This document shows, piece by piece, positions 47,133-55,112 of a DNA stretch of 64,000 bases. Position 1 is the first letter of the stretch; each line of letters starts with the position of its first letter. The notes below the pieces were generated by a model. It did not search any database. It had not been told where the DNA came from and saw only the letters and a list, made by a program, of their open reading frames with translations. Origin of the DNA: Streptomyces sp. NBC_00557 (GTDB lineage Bacteria > Actinomycetota > Actinomycetes > Streptomycetales > Streptomycetaceae). The stretch spans positions 2,542,001 to 2,606,000 of the forward strand of contig NZ_CP107796.1 of assembly GCF_036345995.1 (NCBI RefSeq), given 5' to 3'. Made by a program: the position numbers and the translations under genes.

Positions 47133-48892
47133 CGGCGGGGGAAGGGCTGCTGCCGGTCGCGGACCGGGTGGGGGTGCGGCGGGCCGCGCTGCGGCTGGTG
47201 CGGGCCGACGGGCGGGCGTTCACCGCCGCGCTGCTGCTGAACGCGCTGGCGGCGGGCGCGGGACTGGTCGGGCCGTGGCTGGTCGGGCGGATCGTGGACG
47301 ACGTGCGGGCCGGGCAGGGCGTCGGCGCGGTGGACCGGCTCGCGCCGTGGATCCTGCTGTGCGCGCTGGCGCAGCTGCTGCTGGCCCGCTGGGCGCGGTA
47401 CGTGGGCTACCGGTTCGGGGAGCGGACGCTGGCCCGGGTGCGCGAGGAGTACGTCGAGCGGGTGCTGGCGCTGCCCGCGTCCGTGGTGGAGCGGGCCGGC
47501 ACCGGTGACCTGACCGCGCGGGGCACGGCGGACGTGGCGATCGTCGGCACCACCCTGCGGGACGTCGGCCCGGAGCTGCTGGTCAACACCGTGCAGGCGC
47601 TGTTCGTGCTGGTGGCGGTGTTCGCGCTCGACCCGCTGCTCGGGGCGTTCGGGGTGCTCGGGCTGACCCCGATCTGGGTGGCGCTGCGCTGGTATCTGCG
47701 GCGGGCCCGGGACGGCTATCTCGCCGAGGGCGCGGCCACCTCCCAGGTCGCGGAGGTCGTCGCCGCCACGGCGGCCGGGGCCCGGACCGTCGAGGCGTTC
47801 GGGCTGCGGCAGCGGCGGATCGCGGCGAGCCGGGACGTGCTGGAGGCCGCCCGCCGTACCCGCTTCTACACGCTGTTCCTGCGGACGGTGTTCTTCCCGG
47901 CGGTCGACGTGACGTACACCGTGCCGGTGGCGGGCGTGCTGCTGCTCGGCGGCTGGCTGCACCAGCGGGGCGCGGTCGGGGTCGGGGCGGTGGTGGCCGC
48001 GGCGCTGTACCTGCGGCAGTTCACCGAGCCGCTGGACCAGATCCTGATGCGGGTCGAGGAACTGCAGAGCAGCAGCGCCTCGTTCGCCCGGGTGGAGGGG
48101 CTGGCGCAGGCGCCCCGCGACACCGCCGCGTCCCGCTCCCCCGTGCCGGTGGACGACCGCATCGACGTGTGCGGGGTCCGGTACGCCTACGAGCGCGGCG
48201 GTGAGGTGCTGCGCGGCGTGGACCTGACGGTGCGGCCCGGGGAACGGCTCGCGGTGGTGGGCCCGTCCGGGGCCGGCAAGACCACGCTGAGCAGGCTCCT
48301 CGCGGGCGTCGACCGCCCCGGGGCCGGTACGGTCACGGTGGGCGGGGTGCCGGTCGCCGATCTGGAGCCGGAGGTGCTGCGCCGCCAGGTGGTCCTGGTG
48401 ACGCAGGAGCACCACGTGTTCCTCGGCACGGTCCGCGACAACCTGCTGATCGCCGAGCCGGAGGCCACGGACGCCGATCTGTGGGCGGCGCTGTCGGCGG
48501 TCGGCGCCGACGACTGGGTACGCGAGCTGCCGGACGGCCTCGACACCCGGCTGGGCGCGGGCGGCCGGTCCACCGACGGCTCCCAGGCCCAGCAACTCGC
48601 CTTGGCCCGCGTGGTGCTCGCCGACCCGCACACCCTGATCCTGGACGAGGCGACCGCGCTGCTGGATCCCACCACGGCCCGGCACACCGAACGCGCCCTC
48701 GCCGCCGTCCTGGAGGGTCGTACGGTGATCGCCATCGCGCACCGCCTGCACACGGCCCACGACGCCGACCGGGTGGCGGTCATGGAGGACGGCCGCCTGA
48801 CGGAACTGGGCACGCACGAGGACCTGGTGACGGCCGGCGGCGCGTACGCGGCACTGTGGCGGACCTGGCACGGGGACACGGCGGAGAAGTAG
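47129..48892 (+). CDS. ABC exporter half, intact nucleotide site but lost signature (pair 2, second subunit)
   Basis: A 587-residue half-transporter beginning with GTG in a GTGA overlap. Walker A GPSGAGKTT (about residue 378), Q-loop VTQEHHVFLG, Walker B LILDEATALLD and H-loop IAHRLHT are all intact. The signature is degenerate: RSTDGSQAQQLALAR in place of LSGGQxQR. This is the exact complement of the first subunit, so a heterodimer has one complete ATP site and one completely dead one. Substrate unknown. Confidence 0.9.
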   Translation: MTAGEGLLPVADRVGVRRAALRLVRADGRAFTAALLLNALAAGAGLVGPWLVGRIVDDVRAGQGVGAVDRLAPWILLCALAQLLLARWARYVGYRFGERTLARVREEYVERVLALPASVVERAGTGDLTARGTADVAIVGTTLRDVGPELLVNTVQALFVLVAVFALDPLLGAFGVLGLTPIWVALRWYLRRARDGYLAEGAATSQVAEVVAATAAGARTVEAFGLRQRRIAASRDVLEAARRTRFYTLFLRTVFFPAVDVTYTVPVAGVLLLGGWLHQRGAVGVGAVVAAALYLRQFTEPLDQILMRVEELQSSSASFARVEGLAQAPRDTAASRSPVPVDDRIDVCGVRYAYERGGEVLRGVDLTVRPGERLAVVGPSGAGKTTLSRLLAGVDRPGAGTVTVGGVPVADLEPEVLRRQVVLVTQEHHVFLGTVRDNLLIAEPEATDADLWAALSAVGADDWVRELPDGLDTRLGAGGRSTDGSQAQQLALARVVLADPHTLILDEATALLDPTTARHTERALAAVLEGRTVIAIAHRLHTAHDADRVAVMEDGRLTELGTHEDLVTAGGAYAALWRTWHGDTAEK

Positions 48893-48903
48893 GCCCGGTC
48901 CCT

Positions 48904-48998
48904 TTCCCGCACCGCTGGGGGACGTTCTTCCCGTACCGCCAGGGGGCGTATCCCCGTACCGCTGGGGGGCGTTTTCCCGTACCGCAAGAGGACGTTCG
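48904..48998. repeat. four tandem 23-24-bp repeats
   Basis: Units start at 48906, 48930, 48953 and 48976, each reading like CCCGTACCGCYRGGGGRCG. They lie right after the stop of the second exporter gene and upstream of the M4 protease region. No frame is kept. Together with the divergent sequence they fill the 348-base gap 48893-49240, which also has the protease inverted repeat and no gene. Confidence 0.75.
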
Positions 48999-49058
48999 TA
49001 TACCGAACATGAACATCCGGTCAACGAACCATTTCCGGCCATATTCGTGACGCGCTCC

Positions 49059-49083
49059 TGACAGGTCTGCCGATCCCCTGTCA
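49059..49083. promoter_or_regulatory. inverted repeat TGACAG-N13-CTGTCA upstream of M4 protease 1
   Basis: A 6-bp perfect inverted repeat with a 13-base spacer, 157 bases before the protease start. The same layout (TGACAT-N13-ATGTCA) is found before the second M4 gene, and a CGGCCA box lies exactly 14 bases before TCCTGACA in both. This looks like a shared operator. Confidence 0.65.
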
Positions 49084-49240
49084 CGCTGCCAAAGCCGGCT
49101 CACAGCAACCCCACAGCCCCACCCGCTCCGTGCGAGCCGGCCTGCACATGGTTCCGCGTACCGCCCTGCTCTGCCCGGACGCCCCCGACCCACCGTCCGG
49201 TCTCCCCGGCCGCGCGACCAGCGGCCCGCAGAAGGAGTCA

Positions 49241-51283
49241 GTGTTGAGAAGCAGATCCTCTCGCAGACGCACCCCCCACACCCCGCGTCGCACCGCCGCC
49301 GTCGCCCTCGCCGGCGTCGCTGCCCTGGTCGCCGCCGCCGTCCAGTCGGGCGCGGCGCAGGCCGCACCGGCGAAGCCCCGGCCCGGCGGGATCGACAGGG
49401 CCCACACGGCGGCCGTGCTCACGCCCTCGCAGCGCGTCGCGCTGATCCGCCGCGCCGACGCAGCCAAGGCCGCCACCGCCCGCTCCCTCGGCCTCGGCGC
49501 CAAGGAGAAGCTGGTCGTCAAGGACGTGGTCAAGGACAATGACGGCACCCTGCACACCCGTTACGAGCGCACCTACGCCGGTCTTCCGGTGCTCGGCGGC
49601 GACCTGATCGTCGACAGCGACAAGGCCGGCAAGACCATGGAGGCCGTCAAGGCCACGCACGCCGCCCTGAAGGTGGGACGCCTCACCCCGGCCGTGCCGA
49701 GGGCCGCCGCAGAGAAGCAGGCCGTGCGGCGGGCGAAGGCCCTGGGCGGCGCCCGGTCCGCGGCGGACAGCGTGCGCACGGTGATCTGGGCGGCGAGCGG
49801 CAGGCCCGTGCTCGCCTGGGAGACCGTGATCGGCGGGCTCCAGGACGACGGCACCCCGAACCGGCTGCACGTCATCACCGACGCCACCACCGGCAAGAAG
49901 CTGTACGAGTACCAGGGCATCGAGACCGGCGTGGGCAACACCCGCTACAGCGGCCAGGTCTCGCTGACGACGACGCAGTCGGGCTCGGCGTACACGCTGA
50001 CCGACGGCACCCGCGGCGGGCACAAGACGTACAACCTCAGCCACCGCACCAGCGGCACCGGCACGCTGTTCTCGCAGAGCAGCGACACCTGGGGCGACGG
50101 CACCAACTCCAACGCCGCCACCGCGGGCGCGGACGCGCACTACGGCGCACAGGAGACCTGGGACTTGTACAAGAACGCCTTCGGCCGCTCGGGCATCCGC
50201 AACGACGGCGTCGGTGCCTACTCCCGCGTCCACTACGGCAGTTCGTACGTGAACGCGTTCTGGGACGACAGCTGCTTCTGCATGACCTACGGCGACGGCT
50301 CCGGCAACAACGACCCGCTGACCTCCCTGGACGTCGCGGGACACGAGATGAGCCACGGCGTCACCTCCAACACCGCGGGCCTGGAGTACAGCGGCGAGTC
50401 CGGCGGCCTGAACGAGGCCACCAGCGATATCATGGGCACCGGCGTGGAGTTCTACGCCAACAACGCCAAGGACCCCGGCGACTACCTCATCGGCGAGAAG
50501 ATCGACATCAACGGCGACGGCACCCCGCTGCGCTACATGGACAAGCCCAGCAAGGACGGCTCGTCGGCGGACAGCTGGTACGACGGCGTAGGCGACCTCG
50601 ACGTGCACTACTCCTCCGGCGTCGCCAACCACTTCTTCTATCTGCTGAGCGAGGGCAGCGGCGCCAAGGTGATCAACGGCGTCGGCTACGACTCGCCCAC
50701 GGCGGACGGCCTTCCGGTCACCGGCATCGGCCGGGACAAGGCGCTGCAGATCTGGTACCGGGCGCTGACCACCGAGTTCACCTCCACCACCGACTACGCC
50801 GGCGCCCGCACCGGCACCCTCGCGGCGGCCGGCGAGCTGTACGGCGCCTCCAGCGCCGAGTACAAGGCGGTGCAGGACGCCTGGGCGGCCGTGGCGGTGG
50901 GGTCGCGCTCCGACGGCGGAGGGGGCGGCGGCGGTACGACGTACGAGAGCAGCACCCCGGTCGCCATCCCGGACAACGGACCGGCCGTCACCTCCACCAT
51001 CACGGTTTCCGGCAGGAGCGGGAACGCGCCGGCCAACCTCCGGGTCGGCGTCGACATCTCCCACACCTGGCGGGGTGACCTGGTGATCGACCTCGTCGGC
51101 CCGTCGGGCACCGCCCACCGTCTGAAGAGCTTCAGCTCCTCCGACTCGGCGGACGACGTCAAGCAGACCTACACGGTCGACGCCTCCGCCGAACCGGCCG
51201 ACGGAACGTGGACGTTGAGGGTGCAGGATCAGGCCACCTACGACACCGGAACGATCAACGGCTGGAAGCTGACGTTCCCGTAA
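49241..51283 (+). CDS. secreted M4-family neutral metalloprotease with P-domain
   Basis: A 680-residue secreted thermolysin-like protease. The start is GTG 49241, or TTG 49244, which sits better behind AAGGAG. A Tat- or Sec-type signal (RSRSSRRRT, then a hydrophobic run ending AQAAP) is followed by an FTP propeptide with LPVLGGDLIV. The zinc motif is GHEMSHGVTSNTAG with the third ligand in SGGLNEATSDI. The catalytic histidine is in DVHYSSGVANHFFY. After a GGGGGG linker a P-domain (about residues 570-680) is appended. The second protease lacks this domain. Confidence 0.95.
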   Translation: MLRSRSSRRRTPHTPRRTAAVALAGVAALVAAAVQSGAAQAAPAKPRPGGIDRAHTAAVLTPSQRVALIRRADAAKAATARSLGLGAKEKLVVKDVVKDNDGTLHTRYERTYAGLPVLGGDLIVDSDKAGKTMEAVKATHAALKVGRLTPAVPRAAAEKQAVRRAKALGGARSAADSVRTVIWAASGRPVLAWETVIGGLQDDGTPNRLHVITDATTGKKLYEYQGIETGVGNTRYSGQVSLTTTQSGSAYTLTDGTRGGHKTYNLSHRTSGTGTLFSQSSDTWGDGTNSNAATAGADAHYGAQETWDLYKNAFGRSGIRNDGVGAYSRVHYGSSYVNAFWDDSCFCMTYGDGSGNNDPLTSLDVAGHEMSHGVTSNTAGLEYSGESGGLNEATSDIMGTGVEFYANNAKDPGDYLIGEKIDINGDGTPLRYMDKPSKDGSSADSWYDGVGDLDVHYSSGVANHFFYLLSEGSGAKVINGVGYDSPTADGLPVTGIGRDKALQIWYRALTTEFTSTTDYAGARTGTLAAAGELYGASSAEYKAVQDAWAAVAVGSRSDGGGGGGGTTYESSTPVAIPDNGPAVTSTITVSGRSGNAPANLRVGVDISHTWRGDLVIDLVGPSGTAHRLKSFSSSDSADDVKQTYTVDASAEPADGTWTLRVQDQATYDTGTINGWKLTFP

Positions 51284-51408
51284 ACCGACCGCGAAAGTCC
51301 AGGAAACAGGGCCCAGTTCGAGCATCCGGCACCTCTGGACCGCACCGGTTAACACGCCCGCAACGTTTCTCGGACAGTCGGTTTTCGGCCAACATCACTT
51401 GAGGGTCC

Positions 51409-51433
51409 TGACATGTACGCGCCCTTAATGTCA
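51409..51433. promoter_or_regulatory. inverted repeat TGACAT-N13-ATGTCA upstream of M4 protease 2
   Basis: A 6-bp perfect inverted repeat, 13-base spacer, 95 bases before the second M4 gene. It matches the site at 49059-49083 in half-site core, spacer length and flanks (CGGCCA 14 bases before TCCTGACA). Confidence 0.65.
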
Positions 51434-51528
51434 CTCTTCCCTCACCCGCCGCACAGCTTCAGCTTCACCCCACAACTCCGGCCAGTAACCCCACGCTGGC
51501 CCGGACTCCCCCACTTGAAGGAGCTTGC

Positions 51529-53175
51529 GTGACTCCCCGCTACGCGCGCCACAAGCGCACCACTCTGGCCATCGCCACCGCCGTCGCCGCCGGAGCCCTG
51601 CTCGCCACCGGTCTGACCACGACGGCGACCGCCGCCGGCAGCACCCACGCCCTCGCCGCCGCGCCCACCGCGCTGTCCGCGGCCGCCCGCACCTCCCTGA
51701 TACAGCAGGCGCAGGCCGGCGCCGCCGACACCGCGCGGCAGCTGGGCCTCGGCGCCAAGGAGCAGCTGATCGTCAAGGACGTCGTGAGAGACAACGACGG
51801 CACCGTGCACACCCGCTACGAGCGCACCTACGCGGGCCTGCCGGTGCTCGGCGGCGACCTGATCGTCCACACCGCCAAGTCGGGCAAGACGGAGGGTGTC
51901 ACCAAGGCGGCCAAGGCGGCCATCAAGGTGGCCTCGCTCAAGCCGCAGATCTCCGCCGCCAAGGCCGAGAAGCAGGCGGTGTCCGCCGCGAAGACCCTGG
52001 GCTCGGCCAAGTCCGCGGCCGACGGCGCCCGCAAGGTGATCTGGGCCGGCTCCGGCAAGCCCGTCCTCGCCTACGAGACCGTCGTGGGCGGCCTGCAGGA
52101 CGACGGCACCCCGAACCAGCTGCACGTCATCACCGACGCCGCCACCGGCAAGAAGCTCTTCGAGTACCAGGGCGTCGAGAACGCGACCGGCACCGGCAAG
52201 ACCCTGTACTCCGGCACCGTCAGCCTCACCACCACGCAGTCGGGCTCGTCGTACAACCTGACCGACGCCACGCGCGGCGGCCACAAGACCTACAACCTGG
52301 CCCGCAAGACGTCCGGCAAGGGCACGCTGGTCAGCAACTCGACCAACACCTTCGGCACCGGCACCGCCTCCACCTCCTCCTCCGACCAGACCGCGGCCGC
52401 CGACGCCGCCTACGGCGCGCAGGAGACCTGGGACTTCTACAAGTCCACGTTCGGCCGCAGCGGCATCAAGAACGACGGCGTCGGCGCCTACTCCCGCGTC
52501 CACTACGGCAGCAGCTACGTCAACGCCTTCTGGGACGACAGCTGCTTCTGCATGACGTACGGCGACGGCGAGGGCAACGCCGACCCGCTGACCTCGCTGG
52601 ACGTGGCCGGTCACGAGATGAGCCACGGTGTCACCGCCAACACCGCGGGCCTGGACTACAGCGGCGAGTCCGGCGGCCTGAACGAGGCCACCAGCGACAT
52701 CATGGGCACCGGCGTGGAGTTCTACGCCAACAACGCCAAGGACCCCGGTGACTACCTCATCGGCGAGAAGATCAACATCAACGGCGACGGCACCCCGCTG
52801 CGCTACATGGACAAGCCCAGCAAGGACGGCGGCAGCGCCGACTACTGGTCCTCGTCGGTCGGCAACCTGGACGTGCACTACTCGTCCGGCGTCGCGAACC
52901 ACTTCTTCTACCTCCTCTCGGAGGGCAGCGGTTCGAAGACGATCAACGGAGTGACGTACAACTCGCCCACCTCCAACGGCTCCACGGTCACCGGCATCGG
53001 CCGGGACAAGGCGCTGCAGATCTGGTACAAGGCGCTGACCACGTACTTCACGTCGACGACGAACTACAAGGCGGCCCGCACGGGCACCCTGAGCGCGGCG
53101 GCGGCGCTGTACGGCTCCACCAGCACCGAGTACAAGGCGGTGGCGGCGGCCTGGACGGCGGTCAACGTCAACTAG
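51529..53175 (+). CDS. secreted M4-family neutral metalloprotease
   Basis: A 548-residue paralogue of the preceding protease, starting at GTG 51529 after GAAGGAG. The signal peptide ends near TTTATAAGS. The propeptide contains LGLGAKEQLIVKDVV, shared with the paralogue. Zinc motif GHEMSHGVTANTAG, third ligand in SGGLNEATSDI, catalytic His in DVHYSSGVANHFFY. The chain stops after the M4 C-terminal domain, with no P-domain. The two catalytic domains are very similar, so this is a tandem duplication. Confidence 0.95.
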   Translation: MTPRYARHKRTTLAIATAVAAGALLATGLTTTATAAGSTHALAAAPTALSAAARTSLIQQAQAGAADTARQLGLGAKEQLIVKDVVRDNDGTVHTRYERTYAGLPVLGGDLIVHTAKSGKTEGVTKAAKAAIKVASLKPQISAAKAEKQAVSAAKTLGSAKSAADGARKVIWAGSGKPVLAYETVVGGLQDDGTPNQLHVITDAATGKKLFEYQGVENATGTGKTLYSGTVSLTTTQSGSSYNLTDATRGGHKTYNLARKTSGKGTLVSNSTNTFGTGTASTSSSDQTAAADAAYGAQETWDFYKSTFGRSGIKNDGVGAYSRVHYGSSYVNAFWDDSCFCMTYGDGEGNADPLTSLDVAGHEMSHGVTANTAGLDYSGESGGLNEATSDIMGTGVEFYANNAKDPGDYLIGEKININGDGTPLRYMDKPSKDGGSADYWSSSVGNLDVHYSSGVANHFFYLLSEGSGSKTINGVTYNSPTSNGSTVTGIGRDKALQIWYKALTTYFTSTTNYKAARTGTLSAAAALYGSTSTEYKAVAAAWTAVNVN

Positions 53176-53216
53176 TGCGGGCTTGACCGAGAGCCAGTGC
53201 GGGCGTAGCCGAGGCG

Positions 53217-53254
53217 GGGCGGCACCCGGGAGGAACCCCTTCCGGGTGCCGCCC
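53217..53254 (+). terminator. strong terminator hairpin after M4 protease 2
   Basis: GGGCGGCACCCGG and CCGGGTGCCGCCC, a perfect 13-bp stem with a 12-base loop, 42 bases past the protease stop. It ends 14 bases before the next gene starts. Confidence 0.75.
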
Positions 53255-53268
53255 TACCCTTGTGACCC

Positions 53269-53790
53269 ATGTCCTCGGCGCCCTTCACCTACGAGCCGGT
53301 CGGCGCGACCCGCGACGACCCGGCGTTCTGCCCGCCCGGCTTCCGCCCCATGCTGGTCCGCACCCGGCTCGGCGAGGGCCAGAAGCTCTTCCAACGGGCG
53401 GCCGAGGCGCTCCTCACCTGGGAGATGCACCGCGCCCTGGGCGTGCGCGTCGACGCCGCCGCCGACCGCGCCGCCCCCGGCGTCGACGTCACGATCACCC
53501 TGGCCGGGTTCGTCAAGGCCCCCTGCCGCATCATCTGGACGGTGGAGGAACCCCGCCGCGCCGGCTGGGCCTACGGCACCCTGGAGGGCCATCCCGAGTG
53601 CGGCGAGGAGGCCTTCGTGGTCGACCGCACCGGCGACGGCACCGTCTGGCTCACGGTTGCGGCCTTCAGCAGACCGGCCAAGTGGTACGCGAAGGCGGGC
53701 GGCCCGGCGACCCGGGGCTTCCAGCACGCGTACGCCCGCCGCTGCGGGACGGTACTGCGGAGGTTGTGCGAGGGGACGTCCGAGGCCTGA
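53269..53790 (+). CDS. DUF1990 family protein
   Basis: A 173-residue protein made of one DUF1990 (UPF0548) domain, a ligand-binding-like fold of unknown function. The features FTYEPVGATRD, then FxRAAEALLTWEMHRALGV, APCRIIWTVEEP and WAYGTLEGHPECGEEAF are the typical pattern. Full length. It lies just after the terminator of the protease. Confidence 0.85.
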   Translation: MSSAPFTYEPVGATRDDPAFCPPGFRPMLVRTRLGEGQKLFQRAAEALLTWEMHRALGVRVDAAADRAAPGVDVTITLAGFVKAPCRIIWTVEEPRRAGWAYGTLEGHPECGEEAFVVDRTGDGTVWLTVAAFSRPAKWYAKAGGPATRGFQHAYARRCGTVLRRLCEGTSEA

Positions 53791-53886
53791 GGCAGCGGGA
53801 GGGCAGGGGTCGTATTCCCGCCAACCCGTGCACCGACCGCTGTGCCGCGTTGCTCTCGGCAACACCCGAATGTGATGATCCGGCGT

Positions 53887-54456
53887 ATGGCTGAACACGG
53901 GGGTGACGCCGGCCTGGCCGCAGGTATACGCAGGTCAAAGCTGGCGGAGTACGCGGAGATGGCGGGGTGCGAGGACACGGGGGCGCCCGCACCGAGCAGC
54001 CCGAACACCCCGTCTTTGCCGGAGCATTCACTTTCCTTTACTCCGGCCGACGCCCAGGACACCCACCTGGAGGTGGACGAAGTCCGTCGCAGACGCCGCG
54101 AATTCGCCATCCTGCTCGGCCGCTTCCGGCGTACGCCCGTGCTGGTGCCGGTGGACGGGCAGGACGCGCCCCTGGTGGCCGACCTCGGCGGCATCCGCTG
54201 GATCCTCGCCTTCTCGAACGAGGCATCCCTGGCCCGTTACGCGGTCGCGCGGGGCGAGGGAGACCGGGCGTGGCCGTACCAGCGGTGGCTGGGCGCCCGG
54301 CTGCTGGACGCCGCCGTCCCGGCGGTCGGGGTGCCGTGCGGGGTCGCACTGGACGCAGGCAGCCAGGGCGAGGGTGTGCTGTTCCCGCCGGTGGCGGGGA
54401 TCGTGCCGGATGCGGCGGCCGTGGACATCGACAGTGGAACGGGGGGTGTGCAGTGA
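53887..54456 (+). CDS. SseB-domain protein, first gene of the polymorphic-toxin operon
   Basis: A 189-residue protein. Residues 70-185 look like an SseB domain (LVPVDGQDAPLVADLGGIRW, then YAVARGEGDRAWPY and an LLDAAVPAVGVPCGVALD segment). The N-terminal 60 residues are polar and may be disordered. The start is ATG 53887. The stop overlaps the next start by four bases. Single SseB domains are found beside WXG/RHS toxins in Streptomyces, perhaps as chaperones or adaptors; that role is my inference. Confidence 0.65.
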   Translation: MAEHGGDAGLAAGIRRSKLAEYAEMAGCEDTGAPAPSSPNTPSLPEHSLSFTPADAQDTHLEVDEVRRRRREFAILLGRFRRTPVLVPVDGQDAPLVADLGGIRWILAFSNEASLARYAVARGEGDRAWPYQRWLGARLLDAAVPAVGVPCGVALDAGSQGEGVLFPPVAGIVPDAAAVDIDSGTGGVQ

Positions 54457-55112
54457 CCGGGAGCGGCAAGGACCTGTCCACAGACGGTCTGAACCTGATC
54501 GCCAAGGGCCTGACCGAAGCACTGGCAGAGCTGAAGGAACTCGGCATGGTCGGCGAGGCCGGGGTCGGGCGCGGCTTCGGTGACATCGCCCTGTCCGGAC
54601 TTGAACTCGGCCACGAGGGGCTGACGAGCGAGTTCAAGTCCTTCTGCGAACGCTGGGAGTGGGGGGTGCGAGCACTGATCGACGAGGGCAACGGATTCGC
54701 GCTGAAGACCGGCCTGTCGGCGGGCACCTACTACGAGACCGAGCAGTACGTGAAGGGCAGTTTCAAGGTCGTCGAGAACGCGGCCGTCGGCAATCCGTAC
54801 GCCTCCGAGGCGGACGTGGAGAAGAAGGGCTGGGGCGACATCGCCACCTCCGGTGTGTACGGCGGCAACGTCGACTTCAGCCAGGCCTCCTTCGACAAGG
54901 CCCTGGCCAACAGCGCGCAGGGCTGGAAGGACGCCGGCCGCGACGTGATGACCTCGCACACCATCGGACTCGTGCCCGGCATGAACCCGGAGAACCTGCA
55001 CAGCGCGTTCGGCGTCTCCGACCAGGAGTACAACCACTACCTGGACGACACCTTCGGCCCCTCTCCCGAGGCCCGCGCCAAGGCGGCCGGACAGCAGGGC
55101 GGTGAGGGCTGA
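54453..55112 (+). CDS. helical WEWG-containing protein, putative toxin partner
   Basis: A 219-residue protein starting at GTG 54453 in a GTGA overlap. I do not recognise a named family. It is polar, with predicted helices around FKSFCERWEWGVRALIDEG (a W-x-W-G turn reminiscent of WXG proteins) and YETEQYVKGSFKVVE. WG turns recur (KKGWGDIATSG). It has no signal peptide or membrane segment. It overlaps the SseB gene by four bases and the giant toxin gene by one base. A role as secretion partner of the toxin is likely from context only. Confidence 0.6.
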   Translation: MTGSGKDLSTDGLNLIAKGLTEALAELKELGMVGEAGVGRGFGDIALSGLELGHEGLTSEFKSFCERWEWGVRALIDEGNGFALKTGLSAGTYYETEQYVKGSFKVVENAAVGNPYASEADVEKKGWGDIATSGVYGGNVDFSQASFDKALANSAQGWKDAGRDVMTSHTIGLVPGMNPENLHSAFGVSDQEYNHYLDDTFGPSPEARAKAAGQQGGEG

